Both the position numbers and the translations under genes were made by a program. A DNA stretch of 25,938 bases, taken from the NCBI GenBank assembly GCA_002869465.1, contig PKSW01000235.1, positions 1 to 25,938 of the forward strand, in the 5' to 3' direction. Within the stretch, counting starts at the first letter, position 1; each line of letters opens with the position of its first letter. The notes beneath the pieces were generated by a model. That model was not told where the DNA came from. It worked only from the letters and a program-made list of their open reading frames with translations, and did not search any database. Origin of the DNA: Marinilabiliales bacterium (GTDB lineage Bacteria > Bacteroidota > Bacteroidia > Bacteroidales > F082). Shown here in pieces: positions 7,791 through 14,815 of this stretch.

Positions 7791-7821
7791 CACTTCATTT
7801 TTTACTTTCAAATAGCAAAGC

Positions 7822-9519
7822 ATGAAGCAATTAATAGAATGTGTTCCGAATTTTAGCGAAGGCCGTGATATGGCCGTAATTAAGCAGATAACAGATGAAA
7901 TTGAAAAGGTAGATGGAGTTACTTTGCTGGACGTTGATCCCGGTGCTGCCACCAACAGAACTGTGGTCACATTTGTAGGCACACCTGATGAAGTGATAGA
8001 AGCAGCCTTCAGGGCTGTAAAAAAGGCGGCTGAATTAATTGACATGCGTCATCATAAAGGTGAACACCCTCGTTTTGGTGCTACGGATGTATGTCCATTG
8101 ATACCCGTTGCCAATATTTCGATGGAAGAAACGGCAGAATACGCAAGGAAACTGGCTAAAAGGATAGGTAACGAATTGGAGATTCCAGTTTTCTGCTATG
8201 AAAATGCAGCTTTTTCTGATGTTCGCCGGAACTTGGCCAATTGCCGGTCGGGAGAATACGAAGCATTATCGGAACGTATTGTTACCGAGGAATGGAAACC
8301 TGATTTCGGTCCCAATGTTTTTAATGATCGCGTAGCCGGTTCAGGGGTTACTGCTGTTGGTGCCAGGGATTTTCTCGTGGCTTTCAATGTCAACCTGAAT
8401 ACCACTTCAACCCGCAGGGCCAATGCGATCGCTTTTGATGTGCGTGAAAGAGGCAGGGTAAAACGTGAAGGAAATTCGCTCACAGGAAAGATTGTAAAAG
8501 ATGAGAAAGGCAAACCGGTGATGATCCCCGGCTCCTTAAAAGCTGTAAAAGGTATTGGCTGGTTTATTGAAGAATACGGAGTTGCGCAGATTTCCATGAA
8601 CTTAACAAATATCAGCATCTCCCCGGTGCATATCGCCTTTGATGAGGTGTGTAAAAAAGCCGATGAACGGGGTATTCGGGTAACGGGCTCCGAACTGGTA
8701 GGATTGATTCCTCTTGAAGCCATGTTGGAAGCGGGCCGATATTTCCTTCGCAAGCAACAACGATCTGTAGGTGTGGATAATGATGAATTGATCAAGATAG
8801 CCATCAAATCGATGGGGTTGGATGACTTGAAACCCTTCGATCCAAAGAAAAGAATCATTGAATATTTGCTGGAAGAAGGAAAGAATAAACTTGTCGACAT
8901 GACCCTTACCAGCTTTGCTAATGAAACTGCATCTGAATCTCCTGCTCCAGGTGGGGGCTCTATCTCGGCATATGCAGGCGTGCTTGGCGTTTCATTGGGA
9001 ACCATGGTGGCCAATCTGTCATCACATAAAAGAGGCTGGGACGACCGCTGGGAGGAGTTTTCTGATTGGGCTGCAAAAGGCCAGCGATACAAAGATCAAC
9101 TGTTACATTTGGTAGATGAAGATACCCTTGCCTTTAACCAAATCATGGATGCTTTCGGACTGCCAAAGAAAACCGAGGAGGACAAAAAGGTCAGGCTTAA
9201 TGCCATTGAAGATGCTTCAAAATATGCCATGGAAATTCCTTTTAAGGTCATGCAGTTATCATTCGATTCTATGGAAGTGATGAGTGCGATGGCTGAAACT
9301 GGCAACCCGAATTCGGTTTCTGACGCCGGCGTAGGAGCACTTTGTGCATTGACAGCAGTTGAAGGTGCCTATCTGAATGTGAAAATAAATGCCGGAGGTA
9401 TTAGCGACAAAAATTTTGCGGACGACTTATTAAAAAGGGGAGAGGAAGTAGTAAAAAATGCCAAAGCAGAACGGGATGCCATTATCAAGATTGTTGAAGA
9501 AAAAATATCAGGTTTATAA
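7822..9519 (+). CDS. ftcD: Fused glutamate formiminotransferase / formiminotetrahydrofolate cyclodeaminase
   Basis: A 565-residue bifunctional enzyme. The N-terminal formiminotransferase part (about 1-325) opens with LIECVPNFSEGRD and contains DMRHHKGEHPRFGATDVCP. His82 in that motif matches the numbering of the catalytic His82 of mammalian FTCD. The C-terminal cyclodeaminase part starts near residue 354 with SFANETASESPAPGGGS and ends in the all-helical domain with GNPNSVSDAGVGAL. The first domain moves the formimino group from formiminoglutamate to tetrahydrofolate, releasing glutamate. The second releases ammonia to give 5,10-methenyl-THF. Many bacteria encode the two activities separately; the fusion is known from animals and some Bacteroidota. 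With hutI it completes the end of histidine breakdown. MarC follows 45 bases downstream on the same strand. Confidence 0.95.
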   Translation: MKQLIECVPNFSEGRDMAVIKQITDEIEKVDGVTLLDVDPGAATNRTVVTFVGTPDEVIEAAFRAVKKAAELIDMRHHKGEHPRFGATDVCPLIPVANISMEETAEYARKLAKRIGNELEIPVFCYENAAFSDVRRNLANCRSGEYEALSERIVTEEWKPDFGPNVFNDRVAGSGVTAVGARDFLVAFNVNLNTTSTRRANAIAFDVRERGRVKREGNSLTGKIVKDEKGKPVMIPGSLKAVKGIGWFIEEYGVAQISMNLTNISISPVHIAFDEVCKKADERGIRVTGSELVGLIPLEAMLEAGRYFLRKQQRSVGVDNDELIKIAIKSMGLDDLKPFDPKKRIIEYLLEEGKNKLVDMTLTSFANETASESPAPGGGSISAYAGVLGVSLGTMVANLSSHKRGWDDRWEEFSDWAAKGQRYKDQLLHLVDEDTLAFNQIMDAFGLPKKTEEDKKVRLNAIEDASKYAMEIPFKVMQLSFDSMEVMSAMAETGNPNSVSDAGVGALCALTAVEGAYLNVKINAGGISDKNFADDLLKRGEEVVKNAKAERDAIIKIVEEKISGL

Positions 9520-9564
9520 ACGATTCAACTCCAGCTTTCTGCTGGATAACGCACAACAAAAATA

Positions 9565-10194
9565 ATGGATCAGTTCACAACCCTTTTACTTTATTTAACT
9601 TCCTTTTTCACTTTGATGAATCCGATTGGTACCATGCCGGTATTTTTATCCATGACCAATGAATTATCAAAGAGAGAAAGGAGGGCCACTGCTACAAAAG
9701 CTGTATTAACTTCCGCCTTTGCATTAATTCTTTTCGCATTCCTTGGCAAGTACCTGTTTGATTTCTTTGGTATTTCTGTAGCTGGGTTGAAAGTAGTTGG
9801 TGGCATCTTATTCTTCATAATAGGTTATGATATGCTGAATGCCCGCATCAGCCGGTTAAAACTTACCAAGAAGGAAGCCACTCAATATGCTGACGATATT
9901 TCAATAACACCGCTAGGTATACCCATGATCGCTGGCCCAGGGGCCATAACAAATGCCATTGTCCTGATGGGCGACAGCCAGGATGTGACCTCCAAGTTGT
10001 TAGTGATCCTTTCCATCTTAATTGTCCTGCTTATTGTATGGATGGTGCTGGTAGGAGCTGCTGGTATCACTAAATTTATGGGCGAACGGGGTAATAAGAT
10101 CATGATGAAACTGATGGGTTTGATCGTTATGGTGATCGCTGTGGAATTCTTTTTCTCAGGGTTAACACCTTATATTCAGGCAATTATAAAATAG
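9565..10194 (+). CDS. MarC family (UPF0056) inner-membrane protein
   Basis: A 209-residue protein with about six transmembrane segments. The family signature is clear: FFTLMNPIGTMPVFLSMT near the N-terminus, VAGLKVVGGILFFIIGYDML in the middle and ISITPLGIPMIAGPGAI just before the second half. The two halves have similar hydrophobic patterns. MarC proteins sit in the inner membrane; their transport substrate is not settled, and the old link to multiple antibiotic resistance was not upheld. The gene follows ftcD after 45 bases with only a weak hairpin (CCAGC/GCTGG, 9531-9545, no T-tract) between them, so read-through from ftcD is plausible. A link to histidine catabolism is only positional. Confidence 0.88.
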   Translation: MDQFTTLLLYLTSFFTLMNPIGTMPVFLSMTNELSKRERRATATKAVLTSAFALILFAFLGKYLFDFFGISVAGLKVVGGILFFIIGYDMLNARISRLKLTKKEATQYADDISITPLGIPMIAGPGAITNAIVLMGDSQDVTSKLLVILSILIVLLIVWMVLVGAAGITKFMGERGNKIMMKLMGLIVMVIAVEFFFSGLTPYIQAIIK

Positions 10195-10237
10195 TAAAAA
10201 AATCCGGGTTTCATTAGGATAATAATAAGAAAGTTGG

Positions 10238-10245
10238 TATTTTTG
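10238..10245 (+). promoter_or_regulatory. Candidate -7 promoter element (TATTTTTG) of the rpmG operon
   Basis: TATTTTTG matches TAnnTTTG 27 bases before the rpmG ATG at 10273. No good -33 TTTG is present. Position just ahead of a ribosomal protein gene supports it. Confidence 0.5.
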
Positions 10246-10272
10246 CCGACCAAAATTATAAAGCGTTAAAAA

Positions 10273-10461
10273 ATGGCGAAAAAGACGAAAGATGCGAGGA
10301 TACAGGTAATTTTAGAATGTACCGAGCATAAAGAGAGCGGGATGCCGGGTACTTCAAGGTATATTACTACGAAAAATAAAAAGAATACACCAGAAAGGCT
10401 TGAGATGAAGAAGTATAACCCGATCTTAAAGAAAATGACTGTTCACAGAGAAATTAAATAA
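10273..10461 (+). CDS. rpmG: 50S ribosomal protein bL33
   Basis: A 62-residue basic protein. The segments RIQVILECTEH, SRYITTKNKKNTPERLEMKKYNP and the terminal KKMTVHREIK are characteristic of bL33, a component of the large ribosomal subunit near the E site. Only one cysteine is present, so this is the zinc-independent form. Length is as usual for Bacteroidota bL33. It is followed after eight bases by the DUF4295 gene and then ftsY and rimO, an order common in the phylum. The bL28 gene rpmB, which often precedes rpmG in related genomes, is not upstream here; MarC is. Confidence 0.95.
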   Translation: MAKKTKDARIQVILECTEHKESGMPGTSRYITTKNKKNTPERLEMKKYNPILKKMTVHREIK

Positions 10462-10469
10462 GAGATACC

Positions 10470-10622
10470 ATGGCTAAGAAAGTAGTTGCATCATTACAAT
10501 CATCAGGAAAAGAATTTGCGAAGGTTATTAAAATGACCAAATCCAGTAAATCAGGTGCGTATACCTTCAAAGAAGAAGTGATTCCTACGGACCAGGTTAA
10601 AGATTATTTCGACAAGAAGTAA
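10470..10622 (+). CDS. DUF4295 small ribosomal protein (Bacteroidota-specific, bL38-like)
   Basis: A 50-residue protein with a basic, lysine-rich N-terminus (MAKKVVASLQ) and a conserved-looking core SGAYTFKEEVIPTDQVKDYF. The start is ATG eight bases after the rpmG stop, and the stop is TAA at 10620-10622. Small proteins of this sequence (DUF4295) are found between rpmG and ftsY across Bacteroidota. From memory, the Flavobacterium johnsoniae ribosome structure described a new large-subunit protein named bL38 that I believe is this family; that link should be checked. Size, charge and location all suggest a ribosome component. A strong terminator follows, which separates it from ftsY. Confidence 0.85.
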   Translation: MAKKVVASLQSSGKEFAKVIKMTKSSKSGAYTFKEEVIPTDQVKDYFDKK

Positions 10623-10652
10623 GTTATTCGATATAGATTTCAATCTCAACTG

Positions 10653-10688
10653 AAGGCTTTTCCTGTTCAATAGGGAAAGCTTTTTTTG
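10653..10688 (+). terminator. Intrinsic terminator after the rpmG-DUF4295 pair
   Basis: GCTTTTCCT, loop GTTCAAT, AGGGAAAGC form a 9-bp stem with one G-U pair followed by TTTTTTTG. It sits about 30 bases after the DUF4295 stop and about 35 bases before the ftsY start, so ftsY probably has its own promoter or relies on partial read-through. Confidence 0.85.
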
Positions 10689-10723
10689 TTTATACCTTTT
10701 TAATATTACGTCACAAGAAAAAA

Positions 10724-11680
10724 ATGGGCTTATTTTCAATATTTTCATCCAAACAACAAAAAGAGGATCTTGATAAAGGACTCGAAAAAACCCGTCAAAA
10801 TGTTTTTAGTAAGATATCAAAAGCCGTTGTCGGTAAGTCGAAGGTGGATGATGAAGTACTTGATAATCTTGAAGAAGCATTGGTTTTGTCTGATGTTGGT
10901 GTAAAAACAACACTTAAAATAATTGAGCGCATTGAAGAGCGTGTGGCCAGGGATAAATATCTTGGAACGGAAGAATTAAACCTGATTTTACGTGAAGAGA
11001 TCGAAAAACTCCTTGCAGAAAATAATACCGGAGATGGTGAAGATTTTGAATTACCTGAAGGCAAAAAGCCCTATGTGATTCTCGTCGTAGGGGTTAATGG
11101 AGTTGGTAAAACAACTACAATCGGCAAACTGGCTTACAATTTTAAAAGAGTTGGTAAGTCAGTTATTATTGGTGCTGCTGATACATTTCGTGCTGCTGCT
11201 GTCGATCAGATCACCATTTGGGCCGATAGGGCGGGAGTGCCACTGGTAAGTCAGGGAATGAATGCCGATCCGGCATCCGTGGCGTATGATACACTCAAAT
11301 CTGCTATTGCTCAAAATGCAGATGTGGCCATTATTGATACAGCGGGTCGATTGCATAATAAGGTCAATCTGATGAACGAACTCTCAAAAATTCGCCGGGT
11401 GATGCAAAAACTGATGCCTGATGCTCCACATGAAATTTTACTTGTGCTGGATGCTTCCACCGGGCAAAATGCGATAGAGCAAGCGAAACAATTCATTGCT
11501 GCTACCGAAGTAAATGCCATCGCATTAACAAAACTGGATGGAACAGCCAAAGGTGGTGTTGTGATAGGCATTTCTGATCAATTTAAGATTCCCGTGAAAT
11601 ATATTGGCGTCGGTGAGAAAATGGAAGACCTGCAGGTATTTAACAGGTCGCTCTTTGTCGAAACTTTATTTTCCTCATAG
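10724..11680 (+). CDS. ftsY: Signal recognition particle receptor FtsY
   Basis: A 318-residue SRP GTPase, the membrane-associated receptor that docks ribosome-SRP complexes for co-translational insertion. The short N-terminus (about 1-30, MGLFSIFSS...) could bind membrane; the long acidic A domain of E. coli FtsY is missing, as is common in this phylum. The N domain spans about 25-100. The G domain has G1 GVNGVGKT (123-130), DTFRAAA (153-159), DTAGR (205-209), TKLDG (269-273) and the FtsY-type closing loop GVGEKMEDL (295-303). The distance to rimO is zero: its GTG follows the TAG stop directly, so the two are likely translationally coupled. Confidence 0.97.
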   Translation: MGLFSIFSSKQQKEDLDKGLEKTRQNVFSKISKAVVGKSKVDDEVLDNLEEALVLSDVGVKTTLKIIERIEERVARDKYLGTEELNLILREEIEKLLAENNTGDGEDFELPEGKKPYVILVVGVNGVGKTTTIGKLAYNFKRVGKSVIIGAADTFRAAAVDQITIWADRAGVPLVSQGMNADPASVAYDTLKSAIAQNADVAIIDTAGRLHNKVNLMNELSKIRRVMQKLMPDAPHEILLVLDASTGQNAIEQAKQFIAATEVNAIALTKLDGTAKGGVVIGISDQFKIPVKYIGVGEKMEDLQVFNRSLFVETLFSS

Positions 11681-12964
11681 GTGAAGAAAATAAACGTAAT
11701 AACGCTTGGCTGCTCAAAAAACCTGATCGACTCGGAAGTCATGATGCGGCAATTGCAGAGCGATTATGCCATTATGCACGATTCTGATGAAACATCTGAT
11801 ATTGTGATTATTAATACTTGCGGATTTATCAATGATGCAAAGGAAGAATCCATTGATACGATTTTACGTTCTGTTGAAGCCAAAAAGGCAGGAGATATTC
11901 AAAAAATTTATGTAACCGGATGTTTGTCCGAACGCTATAAAAAAGACCTGCAAAACGAAATAAAGAACGTGGATGGTTTTTACGGTGTGAATGAATTACC
12001 GGAAGTACTGAACGCTTTGGAGGTTGATTATAAAAATGAACTGGTAGGTGAACGACTATTAACCACACCCAAACATTATGCCTACCTCAAAATTTCAGAA
12101 GGTTGCGATCGGACCTGTTCTTTTTGTGCCATTCCATTGATTCGAGGCAAGCATAAGTCAAAAACAATTGAAGAAATTATAAAAGAAACTGAGTTTTTGG
12201 CCTCGAAAGGCGTAAAAGAGGTTATGCTGATCGCGCAGGATTTAACCTATTACGGCATTGATATTTATCGGAAAAGGAAAATAGCCGAATTGGTTCAAAA
12301 AATATCAGAAGTTGATGGTATTGAATGGATTCGTTTGCATTATGCGTATCCGGCCGGATTTCCGGAAGATCTACTGGACGTTATGAAAAATAATCCAAAA
12401 GTTTGTAATTACCTTGATATTCCATTGCAGCATATCAGCGATACGATGCTGAAATCCATGAAACGTGCCCTGGGGAAGGAAGGCACCGTGAAACTGGTTC
12501 AGAAGATTAGGGAGCAATTACCGGATGCGGTTATCCGCACTACACTTATTGTCGGATATCCCGGCGAAACCGAAGATGACTTTCAGCAGTTAATGGATTT
12601 TGTGCGTGATTCAAAATTTGAACGGCTGGGCGTATTTCAGTATTCTCCTGAAGAAGGAACAACAGCCTTCCCATTAAAAGATGATGTGCCAGCAAAGGTA
12701 AAACAAGACCGTGCCGACCAACTGATGATGCTTCAGCAGGAAATTTCATTCGAATTGAATCAAGCTAAAGTAGGAAAGGTTTTTAAAACGATTATCGATA
12801 AAAAAGAAGGTGATTTTTACATTGGGCGCACCGAGTTTGATTCTCCGGAAGTAGATCAGGAAGTATTGATTTCCGCAGCAAACAACGATCTAACCATAGG
12901 GAATTTTTATCATATTCAAATCTACAAAGCCGAGTTTTATGATGTTTATGGCGAAGTGATTTGA
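11681..12964 (+). CDS. rimO: Ribosomal protein uS12 methylthiotransferase RimO
   Basis: A 427-residue radical SAM enzyme that adds a methylthio group to an aspartate of ribosomal protein uS12. The N-terminal UPF0004 domain has the three cluster cysteines Cys11 (TLGCSKN), Cys47 (INTCGFI) and Cys81 (TGCLSER). The radical SAM core has CDRTCSFC (Cys142, Cys146, Cys149) followed by AIPLIRGKHKS. A TRAM domain closes the protein (about 360-427). The motif ALGKEGTV and the length point to RimO rather than MiaB. The start is GTG at 11681 directly after the ftsY stop; it places the conserved KINVITLGCSKN at residue 3, and no ATG fits better. No clear terminator follows. Confidence 0.96.
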   Translation: MKKINVITLGCSKNLIDSEVMMRQLQSDYAIMHDSDETSDIVIINTCGFINDAKEESIDTILRSVEAKKAGDIQKIYVTGCLSERYKKDLQNEIKNVDGFYGVNELPEVLNALEVDYKNELVGERLLTTPKHYAYLKISEGCDRTCSFCAIPLIRGKHKSKTIEEIIKETEFLASKGVKEVMLIAQDLTYYGIDIYRKRKIAELVQKISEVDGIEWIRLHYAYPAGFPEDLLDVMKNNPKVCNYLDIPLQHISDTMLKSMKRALGKEGTVKLVQKIREQLPDAVIRTTLIVGYPGETEDDFQQLMDFVRDSKFERLGVFQYSPEEGTTAFPLKDDVPAKVKQDRADQLMMLQQEISFELNQAKVGKVFKTIIDKKEGDFYIGRTEFDSPEVDQEVLISAANNDLTIGNFYHIQIYKAEFYDVYGEVI

Positions 12965-13015
12965 TCCATATAACATGCCTTTGATTGATCATTCCTAATT
13001 TGAATCCCATTTCGC

Positions 13016-13046
13016 ATTGCCAGTTCATTTCAAACAGGTAATTTTG
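13016..13046 (+). promoter_or_regulatory. Bacteroidota promoter of the MORN-thioesterase unit
   Basis: ATTG at 13016-13019, a 19-base spacer and TAATTTTG at 13039-13046 match the -33 / -7 pattern of Bacteroidota sigma-ABfr promoters. The start of transcription would lie about 10 bases before the ATG at 13063, giving a very short leader. Confidence 0.65.
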
Positions 13047-13062
13047 TATAAACCATATCGCT

Positions 13063-13800
13063 ATGCAAAAGTTTATATTTTTCATCATTTCAATTTTACT
13101 CGTTTCAGGAATTTTTGCGCAAACAACTATACCTGACACGATCGAATCGGGCTTTTACTCGGCACAATTGGGAAATATGACTGTAGAAGGAAATTTTGAA
13201 AATTACCTTCAAACTGGAAACTGGATTACCTATCTCGAATCTGGGCAAATCTATAAATTGGAACAATTTAAAGAAGGTAAAAAAAATGGCCTGCATATGA
13301 TCATTAGCTCGCGCGGTTATATTGAAGAACAGGCTGAGTATAAGGAAGGTTTGCTGGATGGAAGATATTTAACTTTTGGCTCTGGTGGCCGCGTGAAGTC
13401 GGATGAACAATATGTAAATGGTTTACTGGAAGGAAAAAGAATCCTTTACTATGATTATGGTGGCATCATACAGGAAGAAAGTTACTATACGAAGGGTTTA
13501 AAGAACGGGCCTACAAAATGGTATAATTCCGAAGGTAAGTTGATAGCTGAGTATAACTATAAACAGGGAGAGTTTGAAGGATTAAAGAAGTCGTTTCACG
13601 ATAACGAATTTTTAAAAAGCGAACAGGAATTCCATCATAATGTTGCGGAAGGTTATTTCAAAGAATATGATAAAAACGGTCAATTAGTTAAGGAAGGACA
13701 ATATAAGGACGGCCTGAAAACGGGTGAATGGAAGGAATTTGGTGCGGGTGGCAAAGAACTTAAAAGAGCAGTTTACAAAAAAGGGGAGGTGGTGAAATGA
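13063..13800 (+). CDS. Secreted MORN-variant (YwqK-type) repeat protein
   Basis: A 245-residue protein with an N-terminal signal peptide (MQKFIFFIISILLVSGIFA, cut likely near AQ at 19-20). The rest is made of about eight repeats of roughly 22 residues with the pattern G.....Y...G.....E..Y..G...G, for example EEQAEYKEGLLDGRYLTFGS and LVKEGQYKDGLKTGEWKEFG. These are MORN-variant repeats of the YwqK-type family, which fold as a beta solenoid. Automated names often call such proteins antitoxins; nothing here supports a toxin-antitoxin role. The expected location is the periplasm or cell surface, and the partner is unknown. Its stop overlaps the start of the thioesterase gene by four bases (ATGA), so the two are co-translated. 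Confidence 0.85.
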   Translation: MQKFIFFIISILLVSGIFAQTTIPDTIESGFYSAQLGNMTVEGNFENYLQTGNWITYLESGQIYKLEQFKEGKKNGLHMIISSRGYIEEQAEYKEGLLDGRYLTFGSGGRVKSDEQYVNGLLEGKRILYYDYGGIIQEESYYTKGLKNGPTKWYNSEGKLIAEYNYKQGEFEGLKKSFHDNEFLKSEQEFHHNVAEGYFKEYDKNGQLVKEGQYKDGLKTGEWKEFGAGGKELKRAVYKKGEVVK

Positions 13801-14279
13801 AAAAGATTGTAAACCCATACGTAAAAGTGGAAGGCTATAATTGTTTTGCCTGCTCACCGTATAATGAAAATGGCCTGCAAATGACTTTTATTGAAGACGG
13901 CGATTACTTGGTTAGCAATTGGACCCCTAAAGGTTTTTTAGCGGGTTATAACCATATTTTGCATGGCGGTATTCAAGCCACGTTGATGGATGAAATAGCT
14001 TCGTGGTTTGTGCAGGTAAAGATGAAAACAGCCGGTGTTACATCTAATATGAACCTGCGATTAAAAAGAACGGTGCATACCAACCAGGGACCATTGAAAT
14101 TACGGGCATGGCTGAAAGAAGTCAGGAGAAACCTGGTAGATGTAAATGTGGAACTCGTCAATCCTGACGGCAAAGTTGGAGCGGAAGGAGTAGTTACTTA
14201 TTATACTTTTCCGCAAGAAATTGCCAGGGAAAAATTGAATTTTCCTGAACCCGATGACTTTTTTAAAAAGGCTACATAA
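13797..14279 (+). CDS. PaaI-type hotdog thioesterase
   Basis: A 160-residue single hotdog domain. The segment YNHILHGGIQATLMDEIASWF holds the conserved HGG and the acidic residue of the helix that define PaaI/YbgC-type thioesterases. SNMNLRLKRTV gives the central strand. The N-terminal NCFACSPYNENGLQMTF also occurs in many stand-alone PaaI-family members. It probably hydrolyses an acyl-CoA in the cytoplasm; the substrate is unknown. The ATG overlaps the stop of the secreted MORN-variant gene by four bases, an odd pairing of an exported and a cytosolic protein. Confidence 0.85.
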   Translation: MKKIVNPYVKVEGYNCFACSPYNENGLQMTFIEDGDYLVSNWTPKGFLAGYNHILHGGIQATLMDEIASWFVQVKMKTAGVTSNMNLRLKRTVHTNQGPLKLRAWLKEVRRNLVDVNVELVNPDGKVGAEGVVTYYTFPQEIAREKLNFPEPDDFFKKAT

Positions 14280-14290
14280 GAAATTAATTT

Positions 14291-14788
14291 CTATACAGAC
14301 TTTTTAAAAAATAAGTCATAAAGTTCTTTGGGTCCATATTTCGCCCGAATCACCCAGAAAGCATTAAAGAATAAAAAACCAACAAATACACCTACCATGC
14401 TGGTGATAAAAGGTGTTTCGCCTAGCTCATGAATAGCTGAATTTAAAGCTTGTGAAAAGCTTTCATTATCAATCAATCCTTTAATCATGCTTTCTAGAAC
14501 TTTAAAAATGATGAATCCCAATAGATAAACAAAGCTTCTAAAAAACACCCTGTAAATATTAGGGGAATGGTCCATCCTTCTTGAAAGTTGTAACAAGTCA
14601 AAAATTAATACCACTTTGGCCAAAATCAATGAACCCACCAAAGCAGCACTAATAATATAGAAATCAATACTGTAATCAGCGAGAAGCGCTTTTTTCATGA
14701 ATAAAAACAGTATATAAATTATGAAAAACACAGTTGCTATGGCAAACATCTCTTTCAATTCGCGCTTCCACCATGGGTCTTTTATCAT
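14291..14788 (-). CDS. Four-helix integral membrane protein of unknown function
   Basis: A 165-residue hydrophobic protein. Membrane segments are likely near residues 13-31 (MFAIATVFFIIYILFLFM), 42-64 (FYIISAALVGSLILAKVVLIFD), 84-103 (VFFRSFVYLLGFIIFKVLES) and 127-147 (FITSMVGVFVGFLFFNAFWVI). The N-terminus PWWKRELKE and the stretch ALVGSLILAKVVLI recall small conserved membrane proteins of Bacteroidota and Proteobacteria with no assigned role. No catalytic or ligand motif is visible. The gene converges on the thioesterase gene and lies 27 bases after the aldehyde dehydrogenase stop on the same strand, so it may be the last gene of that unit. Confidence 0.7.
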   Translation of the reverse strand: MIKDPWWKRELKEMFAIATVFFIIYILFLFMKKALLADYSIDFYIISAALVGSLILAKVVLIFDLLQLSRRMDHSPNIYRVFFRSFVYLLGFIIFKVLESMIKGLIDNESFSQALNSAIHELGETPFITSMVGVFVGFLFFNAFWVIRAKYGPKELYDLFFKKSV

Positions 14789-14815
14789 TATGCTATCCTA
14801 TCAATGATTGGTTTC

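Noticed and set aside
8196..9092. 298-codon open frame on the minus strand
   Set aside because: It lies entirely inside ftcD in antisense, is Ser/Pro/Arg-rich in the manner of a shadow frame, and shows no family motif.
9531..9545. Hairpin CCAGC TTTCT GCTGG between ftcD and the MarC gene
   Set aside because: The stem is only 5 bp and no T-tract follows, so it does not qualify as a terminator.
12965..13015. Possible rimO terminator (TGATC ... GATCA)
   Set aside because: The stem is 5 bp with a long loop and no T-run.
14279..14292. Perfect 14-base palindrome AGAAATTAATTTCT between convergent genes
   Set aside because: It is AT-only apart from its end positions, leaves no loop and has no T-tract; expected by chance in AT-rich intergenic DNA.
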